DNA from: Hymenobacter metallilatus | Lineage (GTDB): Bacteria; Bacteroidota; Bacteroidia; Cytophagales; Hymenobacteraceae | Direction of reading: 5' to 3' | Assembly: GCF_003944705.1 (NCBI RefSeq) | Contig: NZ_RWIS01000003.1 | Location: 62,001-126,000, forward strand | DNA length: 64,000 nucleotides | Shown here: positions 48,406 through 55,997 of the stretch, piece by piece | Numbering within the stretch: the stretch's first letter is position 1 | Layout: every line of letters starts with the position of its first letter | Notes under the pieces: generated by a model | Told to the model about the DNA's origin: nothing | The model's input: the letters and a program-made list of their open reading frames with translations, nothing else | Databases searched by the model: none | Program-made: the position numbers and the translations under genes

Positions 48406-49650
48406 ATGCGTCCTTTTTCGCTGAATTGGAGCTGGGCCGGGCGTGCTGGGCTACTGGCTGGGTTGCTGGGTGTAGGTGTGCATACCGGACGGGCGCAACT
48501 AGTGCCGGTAGGGCCTGCCGTGGCCGCTACCTATTACCACGAGCCGGCTGCTGCTCCAGTGCCTGGTACGGAGCAAGGCACCCCCGATGCCCGCCAGGGC
48601 GGTAGCGGACAGGGGCCCCAGGAGGAAGCCCAGCCTACGCTGGCAGTGGAGAAAGTGCGCAAAATCAGCCGCACCTTTCCGGCCAGCGCCACCAAACTTT
48701 ACACCCTCGATACCCGCTACGGCCGCGTGCAGGTGAACGTGTGGAATCGTCCCGAAGTCCGCACCGATGTGGACATTATCACGCGGGCCGAAACCGAGGA
48801 AAAGGCCCAGCAGCTGCAGGACATGATTCAGGTGCAGCTCCAGGATAAGGACCCCGTTACGGGGGGTATCGTGGCCCGCTCCCGTTTTGGAGCCATGCCG
48901 CGGGAGTGCTGGACGCGCACCAAGCTGTACGAAGTAAACTACACCATCTGGGTGCCCAAAAACACGCCCCTGGCGCTGCACAATACCTTCGGTGAAATCA
49001 GCCTGACCAGCGACGTGAGCGGGGCTACTGAGTTGGCCGTGGAGTACGGCAGCCTGCGCACGGCCCGGCTGGAAGGCCCGCGTAACACGGTGCGCCTGTG
49101 CAATGCGCAGTGCTCGGTGCCCTACGCCCGCCGCATGGTGGTGGATGCCTCCTACTCCAAGCTGCGCCTCACCGACGGCGGTACTATCGACCTGCGCAAC
49201 AATTCCTCGGATATCGATATTGGTACGGTGCAGGACCTGACGGTGCACAGCAAGTACGGCGACGTGGCCCTGGGCACCGTGCGCAACCTGCGCGGCACGT
49301 CCGGCTACTCCCGCTTCAGCATTGACAAGCTCAGCAATCAGCTGGATATGAAGCTGCAGTATTGCCCGAACTTTGAGGTGCGCAACACTGGTAAAAACTT
49401 CCGGCAAATCAACCTCGACGGGGGCTACAGTACCATCCTGCTCAACTTCCCCGACGGTGCCGGCTTCGATTTTGACGTGAATACCGAGCACGGTAAGCTG
49501 CTGGTGGACAAGCGCCTGGTAAAAGTGGACTCCGAGGAAACCAGTGCTTCTTCCAGCGACATGCAGGGCACTTTTGGGGCTTTGCCTACCCGCAACGCCG
49601 GCAACGTTAACATTAAGGTGCGCTACGGCAACGTGAGCTTCAATCGGTAA
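48406..49650 (+). CDS. exported DUF4097-like beta-helix protein
   Basis: 414 residues. Signal peptide GLLAGLLGVGVHTGRAQ, then a low-complexity Pro/Ala/Gly stretch (about 35-80). The rest is a series of short strands with regular turns: YTLDTRYGRVQVNVW, ALHNTFGEISLTSDVSG, LAVEYGSLRTARLEG, VDASYSKLRLTDGG, SKYGDVALGTV, NTEHGKLLVDKRL and KVRYGNVSFNR. Each has a Y/F-G-x-[VILS] turn, typical of the DUF4097 putative-adhesin solenoid. It starts 3 bases after the anti-sigma gene, so it is probably a product or a sensor of the ECF system. The exact role is unknown. Confidence 0.8.
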   Translation: MRPFSLNWSWAGRAGLLAGLLGVGVHTGRAQLVPVGPAVAATYYHEPAAAPVPGTEQGTPDARQGGSGQGPQEEAQPTLAVEKVRKISRTFPASATKLYTLDTRYGRVQVNVWNRPEVRTDVDIITRAETEEKAQQLQDMIQVQLQDKDPVTGGIVARSRFGAMPRECWTRTKLYEVNYTIWVPKNTPLALHNTFGEISLTSDVSGATELAVEYGSLRTARLEGPRNTVRLCNAQCSVPYARRMVVDASYSKLRLTDGGTIDLRNNSSDIDIGTVQDLTVHSKYGDVALGTVRNLRGTSGYSRFSIDKLSNQLDMKLQYCPNFEVRNTGKNFRQINLDGGYSTILLNFPDGAGFDFDVNTEHGKLLVDKRLVKVDSEETSASSSDMQGTFGALPTRNAGNVNIKVRYGNVSFNR

Positions 49651-49655
49651 GCACT

Positions 49656-49746
49656 TAGCCAAAAGAGCAGCTCCCCCGACACGCGCGAATATCAGCAGAG
49701 TAGAGGCTGAGGTTCGCGCGTGTCGGGGGAGCTGCTCTTTTGGCTA
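49656..49746. repeat. perfect 34-base inverted repeat
   Basis: The arms 49656-49689 and 49713-49746 are exact reverse complements of each other with a 23-base loop; the arms contain AGCAGCTCCCCCGACACG. It begins five bases after the stop codon of the surface protein. It is longer than a usual terminator and lacks a T tail. Confidence 0.95.
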
Positions 49747-49886
49747 TACCTTTAAGCCAAGGGGCAAACGATGTAACGCAGACTGCAGCCCACAGCCGCC
49801 GTGTTCCTTTCAGGCAGCGAAGCGCTATACCCAGCTAAGGACTACAGCCCGCGCTATGAGTTGAATATACTGTTCATGAAACTGCT

Positions 49887-50438
49887 ATGATGCGTACTTT
49901 GCTGCTGGTATTTCTGCTAGTTGGTAGCTGCCCTGCTGCCACTGCTCAATCATCTTCCTCTCCAGCCATGACTCCCGCGCCTGCCTCTACTCTGCGTACC
50001 TATGCGCTGCGCCTGCGGCCGGGCCAGGATGTGCGCCAGGAGCTGCTGGCTTTTGTGCAGCAGCAACAGCTGCGCGCGGCGGCCGTCCTAACGGCGGTAG
50101 GCAGCCTGACCACGGCCACGCTGCGCCTGGCCAACCAGGAGGGGCCCAGCGTGTACCACGGCCACTTCGAGGTGGTGTCGTTGGTGGGCACGCTGTCCGT
50201 GAATGGCAGCCACCTGCACCTGGCCGTAGCCGACTCCACGGGCCGCACCCTGGGCGGGCACTTGCTGGATGGCAACCTTGTGTACACCACCCTGGAGTTG
50301 GTGCTGGGCGAGCTGCCAGAGCTGGAATTTCGGCGGGAAACCGATGCTACATTCGGGTATCAGGAGCTGGTGGTGTACCCTGCACCAGCCAGCAAGCCGC
50401 CTGCACCGCCAACTCCCAAACCAGCCCGAAAAAAATAG
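49887..50438 (+). CDS. exported PCC-domain (DUF296) protein
   Basis: 183 residues. Residues 1-21 form a clear signal peptide (MRTLLLVFLLVGSCPAATAQ), followed by a Ser/Pro-rich linker. Residues 38-160 form a PCC/DUF296 domain: YALRLRPGQDVRQELLAF, VLTAVGSLTTATLRLA, FEVVSLVGTLSVNG, and the metal-site block SHLHLAVADSTGRTLGGHLL followed by VYTTLELVLGEL. The C-terminus is Pro/Lys-rich (PPAPPTPKPARKK). PCC domains are normally cytoplasmic or nuclear (plant AHL proteins, bacterial PD1-like proteins), so the signal peptide is notable. An alternative start at the second Met changes nothing. No obvious partner is adjacent. Confidence 0.88.
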   Translation: MMRTLLLVFLLVGSCPAATAQSSSSPAMTPAPASTLRTYALRLRPGQDVRQELLAFVQQQQLRAAAVLTAVGSLTTATLRLANQEGPSVYHGHFEVVSLVGTLSVNGSHLHLAVADSTGRTLGGHLLDGNLVYTTLELVLGELPELEFRRETDATFGYQELVVYPAPASKPPAPPTPKPARKK

Positions 50439-50558
50439 CGTCCGTCTGCGGAGGGTAGGACTTTTTCAAGCCAGCCAAAACTGGTATACTTGTAGAACTA
50501 TCAACGTGCCACCGCAGGGGCGGAGGGGCCGATGGAGTATTTTATTCAGTTTATAGTA

Positions 50559-53500
50559 ATGCGTGTTTTTACGTACGGTACGCTCCTGAGCCTGTGGGCC
50601 GGGGCGGCCGCTGCCGCGTACGGGCAACAACAGCCCGCCGCTCTGCCTACTGCTGCCCAGGTGCTGCCCGAGGCCATTGCCCTTCACGATAAAGGAGATT
50701 TTGCCGGGGCCATCCGGCAGTATCTGCTGGTACCCTCCTCCGATACGGGGTATGTGAATATTCAGGGCGAGTTGGCGCTGTCGTATCTGCAGAACAAGCA
50801 GTACAAGGAAGCTACCGAGGCCAGCCGCCGGGCCATTGCCCTCTACATGCACGACCCGCAGCCCTACTACGTGCTGGCCGAAGCCGAGGAAAACCTCAAA
50901 CATGAGCCCGAAACGTTTCAGGCCTACGCCGACGGGCTCAAGCGCTTTCCCTACAACCAGCTGCTGTGGTTCAACCAGGGCGTAAGCTACGATGCCCTGA
51001 AAAAGCGGCCCGCCGCTCTGGCCAGCTGGACGCGCAGTCTGGAACTGTCGCCCACGCACCCGGGCACGCACTACCAGCTGGCCTGGCTGGCCCTGGAGCA
51101 GGGGCAGCCGGCCCGGGCCCTCATCAGCCTGCTTACCTACCTGGCCATCAACCCCGACGGGGAGAAAAGCCAGGAAGTACTGATTCTGGCTGAGCGCATT
51201 GCCCGTAATGCCCAGGAAATCGACCTCAAGGAGCAGGAAAAGCCCTTCGTGCCCAACGAGGCATTTCAGGACTTGGACCTGCTCATCACTTCAAAAGTGG
51301 CCCTGCGCAGCGACTATAAGTCGAAGGTGAAGTTTGATGCCAACATCGTGAAGCAGGCCCAGCTGCTGGTGGAGAAGTTTCCGGCGGCCGGCCCCAACGA
51401 AACCGACCTGTGGCTGCGGGCATACGGCCCCATGGTGGAAGCCCTGCGCCGCGACGATAACCTGACTGCCTTTACCTACCTCATCCTGTATTCGGCTGAG
51501 GATAAGCGGCCCGCCCAGTGGGTAAAGTCCAACAAGAGCAAGGTGGAGCGCATGAGCCAGGATGTGGCCCGGGCGCTCCTGAGCCTGCGCACTCAGCAGC
51601 CGGTAGTGGGGCAGCCGGAGGGCACCCGCCTGCAGGGCTGGTTTCACGAGAATAAGCTGCAAGGCATCGGGCAGGGCGTCTCCAAGGATGGCAACCTGCA
51701 AACCCTGAGCGGCCCCTGGCTGATTGTAGATAAAGCCGGCGCCGTTGTAAAGCAGGGCGCGTTTTCGGCCGATGGCAAGCGCACCGGCCCCTGGCGTGAG
51801 TACCACGACAACGGGCAGGTGGCCAAGGAGCTGAACTACGACGCCGAAGGTCGCCTCGACGGCCGCTACGTGGAGTACCATGACAACGGAACCCTCTCGG
51901 TAGAAGGTGCCTATAAAGCCGGGCAGATTGCGGGTACTGCCAAGCTCTACCACTACTGCGGCGAAGTGCGCGAAGTGCGCCCCTACGTGAACGGAGATGC
52001 CGTGGGCGAAGCCCTGTTCTACTACCCCAACGGCAAGCTGCAGCGCCGGGCCGTGTACAAAGCCGACAAGCTGGAGGGCGCTTCCACCAACTACTACCCC
52101 GACGGCACCACCGAAATGACGGCGACCTATGTGGCCGACAAGCGCCAGGGCCCGTTTGAGGTATTTTACCAGGACAAGACGCTGGAGCGCAAGGGCGCCT
52201 ATGAGCAGGGCGAACTGCACGGCGACTACCAGGATTTCTTCGCCAATGGCAAGCTAGCCCACTCCGGCCGCTACAGCAACGGCAAGCAGGTGGGCCGCTG
52301 GCAGACGTTTTACGACACCGGCAAGATTAGCGAGGAGAAAACCCTGGACCCCGCCACCGGCGAACTGCACGGCAGCTTCAAGGACTATGACGCCGAAGGC
52401 CGCCTGCTGAATGAGCTGGAATACAACCAGGGCCGGGTAGTGAAAGTAACCAACTTCGACGCCGCCGGTAAGCCGCTCAACACCGTAGCCGTGGCCAAAA
52501 AAGGCCGCACCGAGGTAAAAGGCACCTACACGGACGGCGGCATCCACTTCACCGGTCAGTACCTGGATGGCAACATGAGCGGAGAGTGGAAGTGGTACCG
52601 GCCCAACGGCAACCTGAACCTCGTGCGCCAGTACGAGAAAGGCCACCAGGAAGGTAAGGAAGAGCACTTCACCAACACCGGCCGCGTGAGCCTGCGCAAC
52701 CAGTACCACAACGATGAGCTGGATGGCTACTCCGAGTCCTTTTACGACCATGGCCAGCTGCGCCGCGCCGGCTACTATACCAACGGCGAACAGCAGGGCA
52801 CCTGGCGCCAGTACTATGTGACGGGCCAGCTCAGCGAAGAATATAACCTACAAAGCGGCAGCCTGCACGGCCAGACGCGCAGCTTCACGCCGGGAGGGCA
52901 GCTTACCCAGGAGCGCTGGATTGAGTACGGCCGCGACCTGAACGTGACGTCCTATGACTCCACGGGCCGGGTGGTTGACCGGATTACGCTGTTGCCCACC
53001 TCGCGCACCATCACCAAGCATTACCCCAATGGCAAGCCCCTGGTAGAAAGCAGCTGGCTGTGCTACGACAACCAGGGCACCGAGAAGTGGCTGACCCCCG
53101 CCGGTAAGCCGGAAATCGTGGTGGAGATGGACCAGGGCAAGCAGCACGGCATGTACCGGGCTTACCACCCCTTCACCGGCAAGCTCCTTGCGGAAGGCCG
53201 CTACGTGGAGGGCCGCCGGGAGGGCGAGTGGAAAACCTATTACCCCTCGGGTGCCCTGGAGCGCAAAGGCGCCTACCAGCACGGCGAGTGGGAAGGCGAG
53301 TGGCTGACGTACTTCGAGAACGGCAAGCTGGAGCGCACCACTACCTACCACCAGGGCGACTTACAGGGCCCGCTGCGGGTATTTAACATGCAGGGCGAGC
53401 TGCTGCTGGAAAAGCTGTACGCCAATGGCGAAATTACGGGCTACCGGGCGCCGGGTGCCGATGGAAAGGGCACCGGGGAACCGAAACCCGCCACAGCCAT

Positions 53501-53867
53501 TAGCACCACCTTTGCCAACGGCAAGCCCGCCGCCACCGAAACCTACCAGAAGGGCACGCTCACTGGCAGCCGCACCTACTACTACAGCACCGGCCAGGTG
53601 TTCCGCCGCGCCCAGAACAACGCCGACGGGCAGCTACACGGCCAGCTCACCTCTTACTACCCCAACGGCAAGGTGCAGGAAGAAGAAGCCTACGCCTTCG
53701 ACGAGCTGCACGGCCGCTGCCGCTACTACCGCGCCGATGGCACCCTGGAGCGCGAAGAAACCTTCCGCGCCGGTGAAAAAGCCGGCCCCACCGTGTACTA
53801 CGACGCCCAGGGCAAACCGCTTCGCACCGATATTTACTGGAATACGCACGTATATGAAGCTCGCTAA
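50559..53867 (+). CDS. large exported TPR + MORN-repeat protein
   Basis: 1102 residues from the ATG at 50559. The signal peptide is LLSLWAGAAAAAYGQ. Residues about 35-210 are TPR-like (DKGDFAGAIRQYLLVPSS, QNKQYKEATEASRRAIALY). From about residue 357 to the end run roughly two dozen MORN_2-type repeats of 22-25 residues, pattern G-x-W-x-x-Y-x-x-N-G-x-[LV]-x-x-E-x-x-Y-x-x-G, for example GPWREYHDNGQVAKELNY and GEWKTYYPSGALERKGAY. Such repeats are often annotated 'YwqK family antitoxin', but there is no toxin here. It is probably a surface or periplasmic scaffold. The last 14 bases overlap the next gene. Confidence 0.88.
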   Translation: MRVFTYGTLLSLWAGAAAAAYGQQQPAALPTAAQVLPEAIALHDKGDFAGAIRQYLLVPSSDTGYVNIQGELALSYLQNKQYKEATEASRRAIALYMHDPQPYYVLAEAEENLKHEPETFQAYADGLKRFPYNQLLWFNQGVSYDALKKRPAALASWTRSLELSPTHPGTHYQLAWLALEQGQPARALISLLTYLAINPDGEKSQEVLILAERIARNAQEIDLKEQEKPFVPNEAFQDLDLLITSKVALRSDYKSKVKFDANIVKQAQLLVEKFPAAGPNETDLWLRAYGPMVEALRRDDNLTAFTYLILYSAEDKRPAQWVKSNKSKVERMSQDVARALLSLRTQQPVVGQPEGTRLQGWFHENKLQGIGQGVSKDGNLQTLSGPWLIVDKAGAVVKQGAFSADGKRTGPWREYHDNGQVAKELNYDAEGRLDGRYVEYHDNGTLSVEGAYKAGQIAGTAKLYHYCGEVREVRPYVNGDAVGEALFYYPNGKLQRRAVYKADKLEGASTNYYPDGTTEMTATYVADKRQGPFEVFYQDKTLERKGAYEQGELHGDYQDFFANGKLAHSGRYSNGKQVGRWQTFYDTGKISEEKTLDPATGELHGSFKDYDAEGRLLNELEYNQGRVVKVTNFDAAGKPLNTVAVAKKGRTEVKGTYTDGGIHFTGQYLDGNMSGEWKWYRPNGNLNLVRQYEKGHQEGKEEHFTNTGRVSLRNQYHNDELDGYSESFYDHGQLRRAGYYTNGEQQGTWRQYYVTGQLSEEYNLQSGSLHGQTRSFTPGGQLTQERWIEYGRDLNVTSYDSTGRVVDRITLLPTSRTITKHYPNGKPLVESSWLCYDNQGTEKWLTPAGKPEIVVEMDQGKQHGMYRAYHPFTGKLLAEGRYVEGRREGEWKTYYPSGALERKGAYQHGEWEGEWLTYFENGKLERTTTYHQGDLQGPLRVFNMQGELLLEKLYANGEITGYRAPGADGKGTGEPKPATAISTTFANGKPAATETYQKGTLTGSRTYYYSTGQVFRRAQNNADGQLHGQLTSYYPNGKVQEEEAYAFDELHGRCRYYRADGTLEREETFRAGEKAGPTVYYDAQGKPLRTDIYWNTHVYEAR

Positions 53868-55809
53868 TTTGTGCCGTTGGGCCGTGGTGTTGGGCGTGGT
53901 AGTAGGAATCGGGCGGACGGCTCGGGCCCAGCAGCCACTGCAGCAGCTCATGCAGCTCAAGCAGCAGTACCCCACCGAAAAAGCCGTGTACCTCGACTAC
54001 CGGCAGGAAATAACCGTGGAACTGAAGGGCGACTCGGTGCAGGTGCTGGCCCGTCACCACTACGACATGCTACACCTGGCCGCGCAGTCGGATATGTACG
54101 CCCCCGACCAGGTGTACAGCTCCCACTTCAACCGCCTCCAGAAGATTGAGGCCCGCACCCTGCTACCCGCCACCAACGACTACAAGGCGCTAAAGGTGAC
54201 GGAGTTCAAGGATAAGTTTGAAATCCGGCCGGGCATTTTCTTTGATGATGCCCGCTCCGTGAGCTTTACTTACCCGGCCGTAGCTCCCGGCGTGCGTACC
54301 GTGTGCGACTACACCGTGCGCCACCCCGATGCCCGCTTCCTCAATCCCTTCTATTTTGCCAGCTACGTGCCCATCCGCCACGCCGAGCTGGTGATTACCG
54401 CCCCGCGCACGGTACGCCTCAATACCAAGCAGTTCAACATTCCGGCCGGCATGGTGGCCCAGGCCAAGCAGGAAAAAGGCAGCAACATCATCTACCGCTG
54501 GACGGCCGAGAACATTCCGGCCGCTGCCCGCGAGTCGGATGCGCCCGAGTCCAGCTACTACGTGCCGCACCTGGTGTATTTCCTGGAAGAGGCCCAGCTC
54601 AACGGCCAGTCGCGCAAGCTGCTGGGCGGTGTACCGGAGCTGTACAGTCTCTACTCGGGGTTCGTTTCCAATCTGGACAAGCAGGAGGCTCCGGCCCTGC
54701 GCCGGGTGGTAGATTCGCTGCTGGTAGGGGCCCGCACCGAGCCCGAAAAGGTGGCCCGCATCTACTACTGGGTGCAGGACCACGTGCGCTACATTGCCTT
54801 CGAAAACGGCCTGCGCGGCTTTATTCCGCACGATGCCGGCAGGGTGTACGCCAGCCGCTACGGCGACTGCAAGGACATGGCTAACCTGCTGCACGAGATG
54901 CTACGCATGGCCGGCGTGAAATCGTACCGCACCTGGATTGGCACCCGCGACCTGCCTTACCACTACGCCGAGCTGGCCACGCCCGGCGTGGATAACCACA
55001 TGATTACCACCTACGAGCCCAGCCCCGGCCAGTACGTGTTCCTGGATGCCACCAGCAAGTACACACCCTACGGGATGCCTTCCTCTATGATTCAGGGAAA
55101 AGACGCGCTGCTGGCCCTAGACGGCAAGAACTGCAAGGTGGTGAGCGTGCCCGTAATGGAGCGGCAGCGCAGCCGCACCGTGGATAGCTCGGTGGTGGTG
55201 CTGGATGGCAGCACCGGCCTGCGCGGCACCGGCCGCCTGGCGTTCAGCGGCTACAGCAAGGTGCATCAGTCGTACGCCCTCGATGGCCTCAACCCCACCG
55301 ACGAAGCCAAGCTGGTGAAAAACCTGGTGGAGCGCGGCAACAACAAGTTTTTCGTGGATAAATACGCCGTACACCACCTCGACACCCGCGACCAGCCCCT
55401 GCTGGTGGATTACGAGTACCGCCTCCAGGATTACGTGCAGCGCCTCGACGATGAGGTATACGTGAACCTCAACCTCGACCAGAGCTATGCTTCTGACCGC
55501 CTCGACCCTGCCAAGCGCACTCTGGCCCGCACCAACGACTATTACCACACCACCCGCACCCGCACCGAGTTTGAGGTGCCGGCCGGCTACGAGGTAACCT
55601 ACCTGCCTACCAATGTAGAAGGCCAGGATCAGATGCTGGGCTTTTCCATCCGCTACGAGCGAAAAGGCAACAAAATCATCCAGGAAAAGGAGGTGTTCGT
55701 GAACTACCTCCTGCTGGAGCCCGCCCAGTTCAGTAAGTGGAACTCGGTAGTCGACAAGCTTAACGCCGCCTACCGCGACGCGCTTATTCTCAAGCGCAAG
55801 AAGGCCTAA
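53854..55809 (+). CDS. exported DUF3857-transglutaminase protein
   Basis: 651 residues from the ATG at 53854, with signal peptide WAVVLGVVVGIGRTARAQ. Domains in order: DUF3857 (about 40-210, DARSVSFTYPAVAPG), a transglutaminase-like core (about 260-400) and a C-terminal DUF3858-like beta domain. The catalytic triad is complete: Cys 339 (YGDCKDMANLLHEML), His 382 (GVDNHMITT) and Asp 398 (VFLDATSKYTPYG). It may cleave or crosslink peptide/amide bonds in the periplasm; substrates of the family are unknown. The start codon lies inside the end of the MORN gene (14-base overlap), so the two are translationally coupled. Confidence 0.9.
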   Translation: MKLANLCRWAVVLGVVVGIGRTARAQQPLQQLMQLKQQYPTEKAVYLDYRQEITVELKGDSVQVLARHHYDMLHLAAQSDMYAPDQVYSSHFNRLQKIEARTLLPATNDYKALKVTEFKDKFEIRPGIFFDDARSVSFTYPAVAPGVRTVCDYTVRHPDARFLNPFYFASYVPIRHAELVITAPRTVRLNTKQFNIPAGMVAQAKQEKGSNIIYRWTAENIPAAARESDAPESSYYVPHLVYFLEEAQLNGQSRKLLGGVPELYSLYSGFVSNLDKQEAPALRRVVDSLLVGARTEPEKVARIYYWVQDHVRYIAFENGLRGFIPHDAGRVYASRYGDCKDMANLLHEMLRMAGVKSYRTWIGTRDLPYHYAELATPGVDNHMITTYEPSPGQYVFLDATSKYTPYGMPSSMIQGKDALLALDGKNCKVVSVPVMERQRSRTVDSSVVVLDGSTGLRGTGRLAFSGYSKVHQSYALDGLNPTDEAKLVKNLVERGNNKFFVDKYAVHHLDTRDQPLLVDYEYRLQDYVQRLDDEVYVNLNLDQSYASDRLDPAKRTLARTNDYYHTTRTRTEFEVPAGYEVTYLPTNVEGQDQMLGFSIRYERKGNKIIQEKEVFVNYLLLEPAQFSKWNSVVDKLNAAYRDALILKRKKA

Positions 55810-55827
55810 TCATCAGAGTAAAAAGCC

Positions 55828-55930
55828 GGTCATGCTGAGCGGAGTTGAAGCATCTCTACCGCTTCGTTGCAATCCTATTAGGTAGCCAGAGGTAGAGATG
55901 CTTCAACTTCGCTCTGCTACGCTCAGCAGG
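55828..55930. repeat. REP-like inverted repeat (TCATGCTGAGCG family)
   Basis: Arms of about 33 and 40 bases (55828-55860, 55891-55930) pairing with a few mismatches and an insertion in the right arm. The shared core is GTTGAAGCATCTCTACC. It is related to 33,749-33,849 and 58,791-58,927 and fills the spacer between the two DUF3857 genes. Confidence 0.75.
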
Positions 55931-55997
55931 ACGTTCAAGTAATTTCCTGGCATGTCTCACCTAATGCCATTCCCCTGTATATTTCTCTTCCCCATCC

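Noticed and set aside
53425-53853. N-terminal extension of the transglutaminase protein
   Set aside because: It lies inside the MORN gene in another frame and reads as Pro/Thr-rich noise; the signal peptide starts at 53854.
50559-53867. MORN_2 protein as a YwqK-type antitoxin of a toxin-antitoxin pair
   Set aside because: It is exported and 1102 residues long, and no toxin-like gene adjoins it. The common annotation derives from the repeats alone.
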